From: JBJYKD01 sp049310025
Lineage (GTDB): Bacteria > Bacillota > Thermosediminibacteria > Thermosediminibacterales > Tepidanaerobacteraceae
Assembly (NCBI RefSeq): GCF_049310025.1
Contig: NZ_JBJYKD010000005.1
Location: 1 to 64,000 of the forward strand
DNA: 64,000 bases
Reading direction: 5' to 3'
A model generated the notes under the pieces. It saw nothing but the letters and a program-made list of their open reading frames with translations, made no database searches and had not been told where the DNA came from. Within the stretch, counting starts at the first letter, position 1, and the number at the start of each line of letters is the position of its first letter. Below are positions 50,421-59,052 of this stretch, one piece after another. A program made the translations under genes and the position numbers.

Positions 50421-50810
50421 TCACAGCCTGAAACCGTATGGCAAAAGCTCCTCCACGGTCATGCGCCTTACCCTGGAGCCGTCCCTGTTGGAAAGGTATA
50501 TGACGGCTTTGGGGGCGAGCTCCAGCATCACCTGGCGGCAGGCCCCGCAGGGCGACACCGGTTCATCCACATCCGCCGCCACGGCCATGGCCACTATGTC
50601 TTCTTTGCCCTCGGAACGCGCCTTAAAGAGGGTCACTCTCTCGGCACACATGGTAAGGCCGTAAGACGAGTTTTCAATGTTGCACCCGGTGATCTCCGAT
50701 CCGTCGGAGCACAGAACGCACGCCCCCACGGGGAAATGCGAATAGGGCGCATAGGCGAATTTCTTAGCCGAAACGGCCTTTTCTATCAACTTATTTTCAT
50801 CAATTTTCAT
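50421..50810 (-). CDS. cdd: Cytidine deaminase
   Basis: 129 residues, tetrameric zinc type. It converts cytidine and deoxycytidine to uridine and deoxyuridine, feeding Pdp. Zinc ligands are in TMCAERVTL and PCGACRQVMLEL; CNIENSSYGL is the substrate loop. First gene of the downstream half of the nucleoside block. A 200-base gap with a possible small ORF separates it from gntR. Confidence 0.96.
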   Translation of the reverse strand: MKIDENKLIEKAVSAKKFAYAPYSHFPVGACVLCSDGSEITGCNIENSSYGLTMCAERVTLFKARSEGKEDIVAMAVAADVDEPVSPCGACRQVMLELAPKAVIYLSNRDGSRVRRMTVEELLPYGFRL

Positions 50811-50832
50811 CTTACACCACCCTATCTATCCT

Positions 50833-50946
50833 TCAAAAAATTGTTACCCTTCTATATTCTTTCCGCCAAAATGTTTTCGCAAAATGCGTCTTTGAATCTG
50901 CGGCTTCGCCGTTCGACGATGCTGCGGCGATTTCCGGTGCGGGCAT
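50833..50946 (-). CDS. Possible 37-residue protein between gntR and cdd
   Basis: ATG 50946 preceded at eight bases by AGGAGAG opens a 37-codon frame (MPAPEIAAASSNGEAADSKT, then a basic tail). It ends 23 bases before cdd. No family is recognised and composition is not decisive. It could be a leader peptide or chance. Confidence 0.3.
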   Translation of the reverse strand: MPAPEIAAASSNGEAADSKTHFAKTFWRKEYRRVTIF

Positions 50947-51009
50947 TGTAAACACTCTCCTGAAACAGTATATTGCAACGCTTATTTGGACCTGCCGTGT
51001 TTTTTTGAC

Positions 51010-51729
51010 TTAGACTCTCTTCCTCACTATGTAAAACCTGAATTTCTGCGGAGAGAAAAAGTTGGAAGAATACAGCACCGGCACATCCCTGTCATCGTAG
51101 TGAAGCTGGTCCAGTAGCAGCAACACTTCGGACCTGGAACTCATGTGGAGCTTTTTGTAAACCCCGGCGGTCTCTGCTTTTATCGGGATTATGTCGGATA
51201 CTGCATAAGAGATGTATATACCCAGTTCCTGCTGCAGACAGTCAAAAAGCGATTCACGCTCCAGGAGAAAGTCTTCCCCCATATATTTTGCCGGTATCCT
51301 GTCTATGCAGAAAAGCACCGGCACGCCGTCGGCGGTCCTCACCCTCTCAATCCTGTATATTTCATCATCTTTCGATATTTTGAGCATTGCGGCCTCTTTT
51401 TCCGATGGAAGGGTTTTTTGGATGCAGACATCCTTTGTGCCCGGTTTCATGCCCTGTTTTTCGATGAGCCTTGTGATGCTGGCCAGCTGCTCCATGCCGC
51501 TCTTTATCACCGGCGGTTTTGATACAAAGGTACCCACACCGTGGCAGCGCTTTATCAGGCCTTCATCCTCCAGTATCCTGAAGGCCTCCCGCAGGGTGGC
51601 GCGGCTTACCCCGAGCTGCCCGGCCAGGGCGATTTCCGATGGCAGTTTTTCTCCTTCCTTCAGCCTGCCGCTGGAAATCATGTCTTTTATCTGGTTTACC
51701 ACCATTTCATACCTGGGGGCCAGGTTCAC
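51010..51729 (-). CDS. GntR/HutC-family regulator
   Basis: 239 residues. The N-terminal winged helix (LKEGEKLPSEIALAGQLGVS and RATLREAFRILEDEGLI, about 20-60) is followed by a UTRA ligand-binding domain (about 95-235). UTRA domains bind small metabolites. Lying between the nucleoside transporter genes and the salvage enzymes, it probably senses a nucleoside or sugar phosphate and controls the block. No operator was identified. It follows the second permease by 33 bases. Confidence 0.9.
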   Translation of the reverse strand: MNLAPRYEMVVNQIKDMISSGRLKEGEKLPSEIALAGQLGVSRATLREAFRILEDEGLIKRCHGVGTFVSKPPVIKSGMEQLASITRLIEKQGMKPGTKDVCIQKTLPSEKEAAMLKISKDDEIYRIERVRTADGVPVLFCIDRIPAKYMGEDFLLERESLFDCLQQELGIYISYAVSDIIPIKAETAGVYKKLHMSSRSEVLLLLDQLHYDDRDVPVLYSSNFFSPQKFRFYIVRKRV

Positions 51730-51762
51730 GTTCCCAACTCCTTCGCATTTTTCACAGTCATA

Positions 51763-52674
51763 TCAGCCGGAACTCCTGTCGTACGGCACGCCGTCGGCCG
51801 CCGGCGCGGTGGATTTCCTCACCACTCCGGTGAGCACCACCAGTGTGAGGACGTAGGGAATCATCTTAATGAACTGATAGGGTATGACGCCCCCCTCCAC
51901 CACCCTGAAGCTCAGGGATTCGGCAAAGCCGAAGAGCAGTGACGCCCAGAAGGCGCCGCCGGGCGTCCAGTTGCCGAAAATCACGGCTGCCAGGGCTATA
52001 AAGCCCTTGCCCTGGGTCATGCCTTCCACGTACATGCCCGTATGCTCCAGAGCCAGGTACGCACCGGCAAGGCCCGCCAGGAGGCCGCTGATGAGCACAC
52101 CTGCATACTTCATTTTGAATACGTTAATGCCAAGGGTGTCCGCCGCCAGAGGTTTTTCACCCACGGACCTGAGCCTCAGCCCGAAGACGGTCCTGTAAAT
52201 GATGTAGTTGGAAACCGGCACCAGCAGTACGGCCAGAATTATAACCGGCGAAAAACCGGTCAAAAGGGGCTTTAAGAAAGAACCGTCGGGAAGAGGAATA
52301 TTAATGGGCGCAAGCCCCTGGACATGCGGCGAGGTGGAAGCCTTCTGGAATATGGCCTGACTCAAAAACCGCGAGCTGCCGTAGGCCAGGATATTGAGGG
52401 CCACGCCGCTCACCACCTGGTCCACCCTGAAGGTCACGGTGGCGACGGCGTGTATCAGGGCCAAAAACAAGCCTGCTGTCATGGCGAGCGCAAAACCGCC
52501 TAAAGGCCCGTAAAAATAAGATCCCAGGGCCCCCCAGAAGGAACCCACTATCATCATGCCTTCCAGGCCGATGTTGACAACCCCAGCCCTCTCGGTGTAG
52601 ACGCCCCCCAGGGCCGCCAGCAGGATGGGTATCGCCATCCTGAGGCTGGAAGCAATGAGTTCGGCTGCAAACAT
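51763..52674 (-). CDS. nupQ: Nucleoside ABC transporter permease (NupQ type)
   Basis: 303 residues, BMP-family permease with about 8-10 helices. It starts MFAAELIASSLRMAIPILLA and carries YTERAGVVNIGLEGMMIVGSF, the loop conserved in this class. Its ATG abuts the stop codon of the preceding permease (TAAATG), so translation is coupled. With nupP and nupO it would import nucleosides. Symbol by analogy with Bacillus nupOPQ (yufOPQ). Confidence 0.9.
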   Translation of the reverse strand: MFAAELIASSLRMAIPILLAALGGVYTERAGVVNIGLEGMMIVGSFWGALGSYFYGPLGGFALAMTAGLFLALIHAVATVTFRVDQVVSGVALNILAYGSSRFLSQAIFQKASTSPHVQGLAPINIPLPDGSFLKPLLTGFSPVIILAVLLVPVSNYIIYRTVFGLRLRSVGEKPLAADTLGINVFKMKYAGVLISGLLAGLAGAYLALEHTGMYVEGMTQGKGFIALAAVIFGNWTPGGAFWASLLFGFAESLSFRVVEGGVIPYQFIKMIPYVLTLVVLTGVVRKSTAPAADGVPYDRSSG

Positions 52675-53787
52675 TTAAGCCACCTCCTTTTTTTCCAGGC
52701 GCTTGATAAAGTCGTTCATCACCTTCACCACGATGACGATGGTGAGAATCATGGCGGCCTGGAGTATTACCACGGTGTCCATGGGCACATTGAGCAGAGT
52801 CTGGATGCCCTCCGCGCCTCGCTTCAAGAATCCGAACAGTACGGCCGAAGCTATGATGCCGAAGGGGTTGTTCTGGCCTATCAGCGCCACCGCTATGCCG
52901 TCAAATCCATATCCTCTTGGAAAATCCAGATCCATGTACTTGAAATAACCGAGAAGGTCCGAAAGACCCACCATGCCCGCAATGGCTCCGCTCAGCAAAA
53001 AACCCGCAAAATAAACCCCCGCCGGGTTTATGCCCGCCGCCCTGGCAGCCTCGGGATTGTGGCCGACGGCCCTTATCTCATAGCCGAAAGGTGTGCGGAG
53101 GATGAGGTAATACACCGCCATCGCCAGGGCAATGCTTATGGGGAAAAACCAGTTGAGGTACACGTGCTTCGGCAGGTCGATACCGAAAATCCGCAGAAAA
53201 TCGTGCATCCTGGGTATCAGAGCGGTAGGGGCGAGTTTCGGGGTGCGCATGGTAAACGACCCCAGGCCCTGTATCATTTTCTGACTTCTGTCCAGGAAGA
53301 CATCGGATATCATGTAGTGTATAAAAGAATAGGATATGTAGTTGAGCATTATGGTGCTGATGACCTCGTGAACACCGCGCTTCACCTTCAGGTATATGGG
53401 TAGAAAGGACCAGGCCATCCCGCCGATGATGCCCATTAATATTACCAGGGGCAGGTGGACAAATGCGGGCAGCCCCTTTATGGAAAATCCCGTCAGGGCG
53501 GCCAGAAATGCGCCCATGAGGTACTGGCCCTCTATGCCTATGTTGAAAAGCCCCATTTTAAAACCGATGGACACTGCCAGCCCGGAAAATATCAGCGGTG
53601 TCGAGTTGTAGAGGATGATCGCTATGCTGTCCGCCCGGCGGAAGCTGAATTTGAACATGGTGTAAAACACCTGCCAGGGGCTTTTGTTAATGGCGATGAT
53701 GACAAACGAACTCAAAAGGCTGGCAAGAATTATGGCCAGCACCGGCGCCAGGATCTTTAAAGCCAGAATCCTGTAATCCCTTTTCAT
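52675..53787 (-). CDS. nupP: Nucleoside ABC transporter permease (NupP type)
   Basis: 370 residues, BMP-family permease, larger partner of NupQ. Visible: a leading helix (ALKILAPVLAIILASLLSSF), FKMGLFNIGIEGQYLMGAFL and the cytoplasmic loop RAVGHNPEAARAAGINPAGV that couples to the ATPase. Start ATGA overlaps the ATPase stop by four bases. Order ATPase-permease-permease is typical. Confidence 0.9.
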   Translation of the reverse strand: MKRDYRILALKILAPVLAIILASLLSSFVIIAINKSPWQVFYTMFKFSFRRADSIAIILYNSTPLIFSGLAVSIGFKMGLFNIGIEGQYLMGAFLAALTGFSIKGLPAFVHLPLVILMGIIGGMAWSFLPIYLKVKRGVHEVISTIMLNYISYSFIHYMISDVFLDRSQKMIQGLGSFTMRTPKLAPTALIPRMHDFLRIFGIDLPKHVYLNWFFPISIALAMAVYYLILRTPFGYEIRAVGHNPEAARAAGINPAGVYFAGFLLSGAIAGMVGLSDLLGYFKYMDLDFPRGYGFDGIAVALIGQNNPFGIIASAVLFGFLKRGAEGIQTLLNVPMDTVVILQAAMILTIVIVVKVMNDFIKRLEKKEVA

Positions 53788-55310
53788 GCGCTTTCACCCG
53801 CTTTCTTTTCTCCTCCGAGCATGTAAACGCCCACGTCTTCGAGGGTGACCTCCTCGGGTCTGAATTCCGCCACTATTTTGCCGTTGTACATGACCCCCAC
53901 CCTGTCCGAAACGGAAATCACCTCTTCCAGGTCCGCTGAAATGAGCAGCACCGCCCTGCCCTCATCCCTCTTTTTCAAGAGTTCCTTATGGACAAACTCC
54001 GCGGCGCCTATGTCAAGGCCCCGGGTGGGCTGTGAGGCTATGATGACCGAAGGCTGCTGCGACAGCTCTCTTCCAAGGATGACCTTTTGCTGGTTACCCC
54101 CCGAAAGGTCGTCCACAGTCTGATTGATGGAACTCACTTTTATGGAATATTCTTTAACCTTTTCGTCGGTGAAATTCATGGCATCCCTGACCTTTAAAAA
54201 CAGGCGCCGGTAAAAGCGCTCTTTCCGCTGGAACCCCAGTATGGCGTTTTCCCACACTTTCATGGGCAGCACCAGGCCGTGCCGGTGCCTGTCTTCCGGG
54301 ATATAAGCGATGCCCAGGTCTTTTATGCGCCTTAGGGAAAGGCCCGCAGTGTCGCTGCCGCAAACCCTTACCTTCCCTCCGGAAATCTCCCTGAGCCCTA
54401 TTATGGCCTCCGCCAGTTCCTTCTGGCCGTTGCCCTCGATTCCGGCGATGCCGTATATCTCGCCGCCCCTCACTTCGAAGGAAACCCCGCATACCACTTC
54501 CTTGCCGTCCTTTTCTTTCACCTTCAGGTTTTCCACCGAAAGCAGGGGTTTGCCCGGCCGGGCGGCTTTCTTTTCCAGTTTCATCAACACCGGCTTCCCC
54601 ACCATCATCCGCGCCAGCTGCTCTTTTGTCATCTCTCCGGGCTTCATGGTACCCATTACCTGGCCCCGCCTCAGTACCGTGATCCTGTCGGCTATCTCCA
54701 GCACCTCGTCCAGCTTGTGGCTTATAAATATTATGGTCTTGCCTTCCTTTTTGAGCAGCCTCAAGTTCACAAAAAGCTCCTTCACTTCCTGAGGCGCCAG
54801 CACGGCCGTAGGCTCGTCCAGCACCAGGATGTCGGCTCCCCGGTAGAGCACCTTAAGTATTTCCACCCTCTGGGCCTGGCCCACCGATATGTCTTCCACC
54901 CTGGCGTCCAGGTCCACGGAAAAATTGTAAAGGCCCATGAGTTCCTGGATGGTTTTGCGGCACATGTCATAGTCCACCGCAAAATTTTTCCTCTTTTCGG
55001 CTCCCAGGATGATGTTCTCCAGCACGGTAAAGCGATCCACCAGCATAAAATGCTGGTGCACCATGCCTATCCCCAGCTCTATGGCCCTGTGGGGAGAATT
55101 TATCCTCTGCTTTTTCCCGAAGATGTAAATCTCTCCCTCGTCGGGCTGGTAGAGCCCCGCCAGGATTTTCATGAGGGTGCTCTTGCCCGCCCCATTTTCG
55201 CCCACAATGGCATGGATTTCTCCCTTATGTATCTCCAGGTTTACATCTCTGTTGGCCACAATTCCCGGAAACCGCTTGGTAATGTGTTTTAAAGTTACGG
55301 CGAAATCCAA
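53784..55310 (-). CDS. nupO: Nucleoside ABC transporter ATPase (NupO type)
   Basis: 508 residues with two ABC modules. The first has Walker A GENGAGKSTLMK, the signature SVGQAQRVEILK and VLDEPTAVL. The second, about residues 260-500, is degenerate in Walker A (GIEGNGQKE), as is usual in sugar- and nucleoside-type duplicated ATPases, with LSGGNQQKVILGREL. The start is a TTG at 55310 behind GGGAGGAG; the frame extends to 55367 but lacks a site. It would energise NupPQ. The expected lipoprotein gene upstream is absent. Confidence 0.92.
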   Translation of the reverse strand: MDFAVTLKHITKRFPGIVANRDVNLEIHKGEIHAIVGENGAGKSTLMKILAGLYQPDEGEIYIFGKKQRINSPHRAIELGIGMVHQHFMLVDRFTVLENIILGAEKRKNFAVDYDMCRKTIQELMGLYNFSVDLDARVEDISVGQAQRVEILKVLYRGADILVLDEPTAVLAPQEVKELFVNLRLLKKEGKTIIFISHKLDEVLEIADRITVLRRGQVMGTMKPGEMTKEQLARMMVGKPVLMKLEKKAARPGKPLLSVENLKVKEKDGKEVVCGVSFEVRGGEIYGIAGIEGNGQKELAEAIIGLREISGGKVRVCGSDTAGLSLRRIKDLGIAYIPEDRHRHGLVLPMKVWENAILGFQRKERFYRRLFLKVRDAMNFTDEKVKEYSIKVSSINQTVDDLSGGNQQKVILGRELSQQPSVIIASQPTRGLDIGAAEFVHKELLKKRDEGRAVLLISADLEEVISVSDRVGVMYNGKIVAEFRPEEVTLEDVGVYMLGGEKKAGESA

Positions 55311-55551
55311 AATTTTCTCCTCCCCCGTAGCGTAGCGTTTTTCTGAAACTGTGTCACCCCACGGCAATCCTTTTTAGCATCCGGCGCTGTTTTATGTAAT
55401 TCTACCCCCTTTTAGATTAAATGTCTGACATCTGACATCTAAATTTTAAAATAATTTCTACAAGCGGTCAAGGATTGCTGTTCATTAAATTTAAAAAATT
55501 AATTCGCTTTTGTCGTCTTATCCTGCAAAAACCTTATTTTTTATAAAACGG

Positions 55552-55582
55552 AAAAAAACGCCCCGGCTTTTGGCCCGGGGCG
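55552..55582 (-). terminator. Terminator after the OYE-type gene
   Basis: CGCCCCGG (55559-55566) pairs with CCGGGGCG (55575-55582), followed on the minus strand by seven T's. Between here and nupO the sequence is AT-rich without a gene. Confidence 0.85.
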
Positions 55583-55597
55583 GTAAAATCGGCCCGA

Positions 55598-57607
55598 TCA
55601 CATATTGCGCGCCACCTCGTAGGCATCCCAGATGGCGTTCATGATATTTTGCGGGTCTCTCGCATCGCCGATGAGATATAGATTTGCAATTTTCCCGGAT
55701 AGCGAACGGTAAAGGGCATTATCCGGCCTGTATCCCGCGGCGACGACAACGGTGTCCGCCGGGAGGGTGGTCCTGGTGCCTGAGTCTTTTCTCATGACCA
55801 CGGCGCCGTCTTCTACCACTTCCAGGAGATATGTGGATGTCATTATATCCACGCCGTGAAATTTCAGGAGGTCTATGAGCATAATCCTGTTCATGTGCGG
55901 TACATATTTGCCCGCCCGGATAATATCCGACAGCGCCTCCACTATGGTCACCTTCTTGCCCTGCTTTGCAAGCCACAATGCCGTCTCAGCCCCAACAAGG
56001 CCCCCGCCCAGCACCACCACCGTATTCCCGGCCTTCTTTTTGCCCAGGAGCACATCCGAGGCCGTAACCACATTGTCTCTATTTATTCCCGGTATGTCCA
56101 GCATTATGGGCACCGAGCCGGTGGCCACAACAACCTCATCGGGTTTTTCGTTTTCCACCATATCCGGGGTAACTTCCGTATTGAGCTTGACGTTTACTTT
56201 GAGTTCATTTATCTCATTTATATACCAGTCCAGGAGCCTCCTGTCATCCACCTTGAAATCGGGGACCGAGCCCTCGACAACGTGTCCGCCCAGCCTGTCG
56301 CTCTTTTCGTAGAGGGTAACCCTGTGGCCTCTTATGGCGGCGACCCTGGCCGCCTCAAGCCCTGCGACCCCGCCCCCGACAATCATGACATTTTTTGTTT
56401 TGTGAGCCGGTTCAATGGCGTATTCCTTTTCACGGCCCGTGGCGGGGTTTACCGCACACGACAGGGGTTTGGACTGGAACACCCGTCCGAGGCAACCGTC
56501 GTGGCATCCTATGCAGGGGCGTATTCTCGCCGTCTTGCCCTCCATAACTTTCTTTGGCCAGTGAGGGTCGGTCAGCAGGCCCCTGCCAATCCCTATCATA
56601 TCGGCCTTGCCTTCTTCAAGGGCCCTCGCCGCAAGTTCCGGTATTTCCAGCCTGCCCGCAACTATCACCGGGATTTTTACAACCTTTTTCAGCTTTTCGG
56701 TAAACGGCAGGTAGCAGCCGTGCTCGTGATAAACCGGCGGGTGAGCCCAGTACCATGCATCATATGAGCCGCAGTCGGCATTGAGCTCATCATAGCCAGC
56801 TTCTTCCAGTATTCTGGCCGCCTCCAGGCCTTCTTCAACGTCGCGGCCCCGCTCGACGAAGTCCTCTCCGGGAAGGCCTCCCTGACCCCAGTCCTTAATG
56901 TAGCTTTTTATGCTGTACCTGAGGCCCACTGGAAAGTTTCTGCCAGCATTTTTCTTTATCACGTTCAATATCTCTATGGGCAGCGTCAACCTTCCCCTTA
57001 AATCTCCACCATACTTATCGATCCGCCTGTTGAAGAACGCAATCGTGAATTGATCGAGCAGATAGCCTTCGTGCACCGCGTGTATTTCTATGCCGTCAAA
57101 TCCGGATTCAACGGCTATCTGGGCCGCCTCGCCAAACCTCTCCACTATCCTCTCCACTTCCTGCGTAGTAAGCTCCCTGCATGTTTGCGTCGGTTCCCAG
57201 TAGTTCGGGATGGCGGATGGGGCAACGGGCAGCCCCTCGATAAATCCCGGCGCCCCGCTCCTTCCCAGTCCCATGGTCAGCTGGAGAAAAATCTTCGCCC
57301 CGTGCGCGTGTACGCGTTCCGTCAGTTCTGTGGCGGTCTGAATAAAATGCGGCGGATTTAATGTGGCGCAGGGAAAGCTGGGCATTTTCAACCGCTCGAT
57401 TTCATTTTCGGCCTTAACTATGCTTGTGATGATAAGCCCCACTCCACCTTTGGCCCTTTCTACATAGTAGTCGATGGCCCTCGCGGTGAATCCGCCTTCC
57501 GGTGTGGTCAAACCAAGAATCCCCATTGGCGCCATGGCAATTTTGTTTTTAATCTCCACCTTGCCGATTTTAATAGGTTGAAAAAGGCTTTCGTACGACT
57601 TCTTCAC
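55598..57607 (-). CDS. 2,4-dienoyl-CoA reductase-type FMN/FAD/Fe-S oxidoreductase
   Basis: 669 residues. Residues 1-365 are an old-yellow-enzyme TIM barrel (LFQPIKIGKVEIKNKIAMAP, GFDGIEIHAVHEGYLLDQF). A [4Fe-4S] motif, C-x2-C-x3-C plus a later cysteine (CIGCHDGCLGR...LSCAVNP), lies near 370-390. The rest is a two-dinucleotide-fold FAD/NAD(P) module (VMIVGGGVAGLEAARVAA near 410; VVVLGGGLVGAETALWLA near 525). Relatives reduce dienoyl-CoA, trimethylamine or bile-acid enones; the substrate here is unknown. Single gene, divergent from the YheO-type regulator. Confidence 0.88.
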   Translation of the reverse strand: MKKSYESLFQPIKIGKVEIKNKIAMAPMGILGLTTPEGGFTARAIDYYVERAKGGVGLIITSIVKAENEIERLKMPSFPCATLNPPHFIQTATELTERVHAHGAKIFLQLTMGLGRSGAPGFIEGLPVAPSAIPNYWEPTQTCRELTTQEVERIVERFGEAAQIAVESGFDGIEIHAVHEGYLLDQFTIAFFNRRIDKYGGDLRGRLTLPIEILNVIKKNAGRNFPVGLRYSIKSYIKDWGQGGLPGEDFVERGRDVEEGLEAARILEEAGYDELNADCGSYDAWYWAHPPVYHEHGCYLPFTEKLKKVVKIPVIVAGRLEIPELAARALEEGKADMIGIGRGLLTDPHWPKKVMEGKTARIRPCIGCHDGCLGRVFQSKPLSCAVNPATGREKEYAIEPAHKTKNVMIVGGGVAGLEAARVAAIRGHRVTLYEKSDRLGGHVVEGSVPDFKVDDRRLLDWYINEINELKVNVKLNTEVTPDMVENEKPDEVVVATGSVPIMLDIPGINRDNVVTASDVLLGKKKAGNTVVVLGGGLVGAETALWLAKQGKKVTIVEALSDIIRAGKYVPHMNRIMLIDLLKFHGVDIMTSTYLLEVVEDGAVVMRKDSGTRTTLPADTVVVAAGYRPDNALYRSLSGKIANLYLIGDARDPQNIMNAIWDAYEVARNM

Positions 57608-57864
57608 AGGTAAACCTCCGTTCCCATTTTTTATCTTTTACATTAATTGCTGTTATTTATTGTACCTGGAAATTTTCATTTCTATGCCGGTTACCACCAA
57701 ATTCTCGCCATAACGGGGGTATTTCATTTCCCGGCAGTGACGCCCCGGCGCCTGACCGCTTTTCATTAAAATGATAATTATTTATCTTCATAAAAAAAAT
57801 TTTTTATCATTAGAAGGATTTTTTGCTTTGGTGTAGAATATAACATATGTTAAGGAGGGGTGTT

Positions 57865-58542
57865 ATGGAGGCAAAGGAGAACCGGTTAAAAGCCTATATC
57901 CCCATGGTGGATTTTATCGCCGGAATCATGGGGCCGGATTGTGAAGTGGTGCTCCACGATACGTCTAACCCGGAGCATTCCATCGTTGCCATAAAAAACA
58001 ACCACATTAGCGGCAGGCAGGTGGGCGGGCCGCTGACGGACCTGGGCCTGAAGATATTGAAAGAAGGTGCTTATGAAAACCAGGACTATCTTCTGAACTA
58101 TCCCAGCAAGACCAGGGATGGAAAGCCGCTGCGTTCATCTACCTTTTTCATAAAAGATTCGAGCGGCAGGCTCACAGGCATGCTCTGCATAAACATCGAT
58201 CTTACCGCCGCCATTTCGGCAAGAAAATTTATTGAAAATTACATAACCGGCGGGCGGAGTGAAGCCGTCGGGATGGAGCCGTCAGCGCCGGACCTGACAC
58301 CGCACCACTTGCCCGAACACTTCAGCAGTTCCATCGAAGAACTTGTATACACCATTATAGAAAAAACCATTAACGATTTAAATTTGCCGCCCGAGAGGCT
58401 TTCTCCGGAAGAAAAAATGAATATAGTTCAGCAGTTAAATGAAAAAGGGGTGTTTTTGTTAAAAGGTGCCGTATCGGAAGTGGCCAAGCACCTGAAGGTG
58501 TCGGAAAACACGATTTACAGGTACCTGAACAAAAAGGATTAA
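57865..58542 (+). CDS. YheO/DauR-type PAS regulator
   Basis: 225 residues. The N-terminal YheO-like PAS domain spans about 10-115 (IMGPDCEVVLHDTSNPEHSI, GMLCINIDLT). The C-terminal helix-turn-helix is GAVSEVAKHLKVSENTIYRYL near 200-220. Such regulators control D-amino-acid, cysteine or amino-acid catabolism genes. The start at ATG 57865 follows AAGGAGG; the upstream ATG at 57847 overlaps that site. Followed by ridA, threonine deaminase and a transporter, which are its likely targets. Confidence 0.88.
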   Translation: MEAKENRLKAYIPMVDFIAGIMGPDCEVVLHDTSNPEHSIVAIKNNHISGRQVGGPLTDLGLKILKEGAYENQDYLLNYPSKTRDGKPLRSSTFFIKDSSGRLTGMLCINIDLTAAISARKFIENYITGGRSEAVGMEPSAPDLTPHHLPEHFSSSIEELVYTIIEKTINDLNLPPERLSPEEKMNIVQQLNEKGVFLLKGAVSEVAKHLKVSENTIYRYLNKKD

Positions 58543-58624
58543 CTTCAAATCCCGTGATGGAAGTAAACAATGTTATCTGTAAAAGAATTTTATAAAAACA
58601 TATTTTGATGAGGGGGAAAAATAA

Positions 58625-59002
58625 ATGAAGAAGGTAATCAAAACCGATCTTGCGCCAAAAGCCATCGGGCCCTATTCGCAGGCTATCATGATGGGAGATT
58701 TTCTTTTTGCGTCGGGCCAAATAGCTATCGACCCGAAGAAGGGCGAACTGGTGGAGGGAGGGATTGAGGCCCAGGCCACACAGGTCATGGAAAACATCAA
58801 GAACCTGCTGGCGGCGGCCGGTATGGATTTTTCCCATGTCGTCAAAACCACCATATTTTTGACCGATATGAACAACTTTTCACTGGTCAATGAAATATAC
58901 GGAAAGTATTTCGGCGAAGAACCGCCCGCCCGTTCCTGTGTGGAAGTAAGCCGCCTGCCGAAAGGCGCTTTGATCGAGATTGAAGTAATAGCCCATAAGT
59001 AA
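58625..59002 (+). CDS. ridA: RidA family 2-iminopropanoate/2-iminobutanoate deaminase
   Basis: 125 residues. RidA hydrolyses the reactive enamine/imine intermediates released by PLP dehydratases such as the next gene product. IGPYSQAIMMGDFLFASGQI at the N-terminus and ARSCVEVSRLPKGALIEIEV with the catalytic arginine are family signatures. GAGGGGGA precedes the ATG. It sits 51 bases before threonine deaminase. Confidence 0.96.
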   Translation: MKKVIKTDLAPKAIGPYSQAIMMGDFLFASGQIAIDPKKGELVEGGIEAQATQVMENIKNLLAAAGMDFSHVVKTTIFLTDMNNFSLVNEIYGKYFGEEPPARSCVEVSRLPKGALIEIEVIAHK

Positions 59003-59052
59003 TATAAAAAACAAAGCGGGAGACTCAGTTCAAAAGTCAATAGGAGCAGGAG

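Noticed and set aside
49185..50951. A 588-codon open frame on the plus strand
   Set aside because: Antisense to pdp and cdd, both unmistakable. No ribosome site or family motif.
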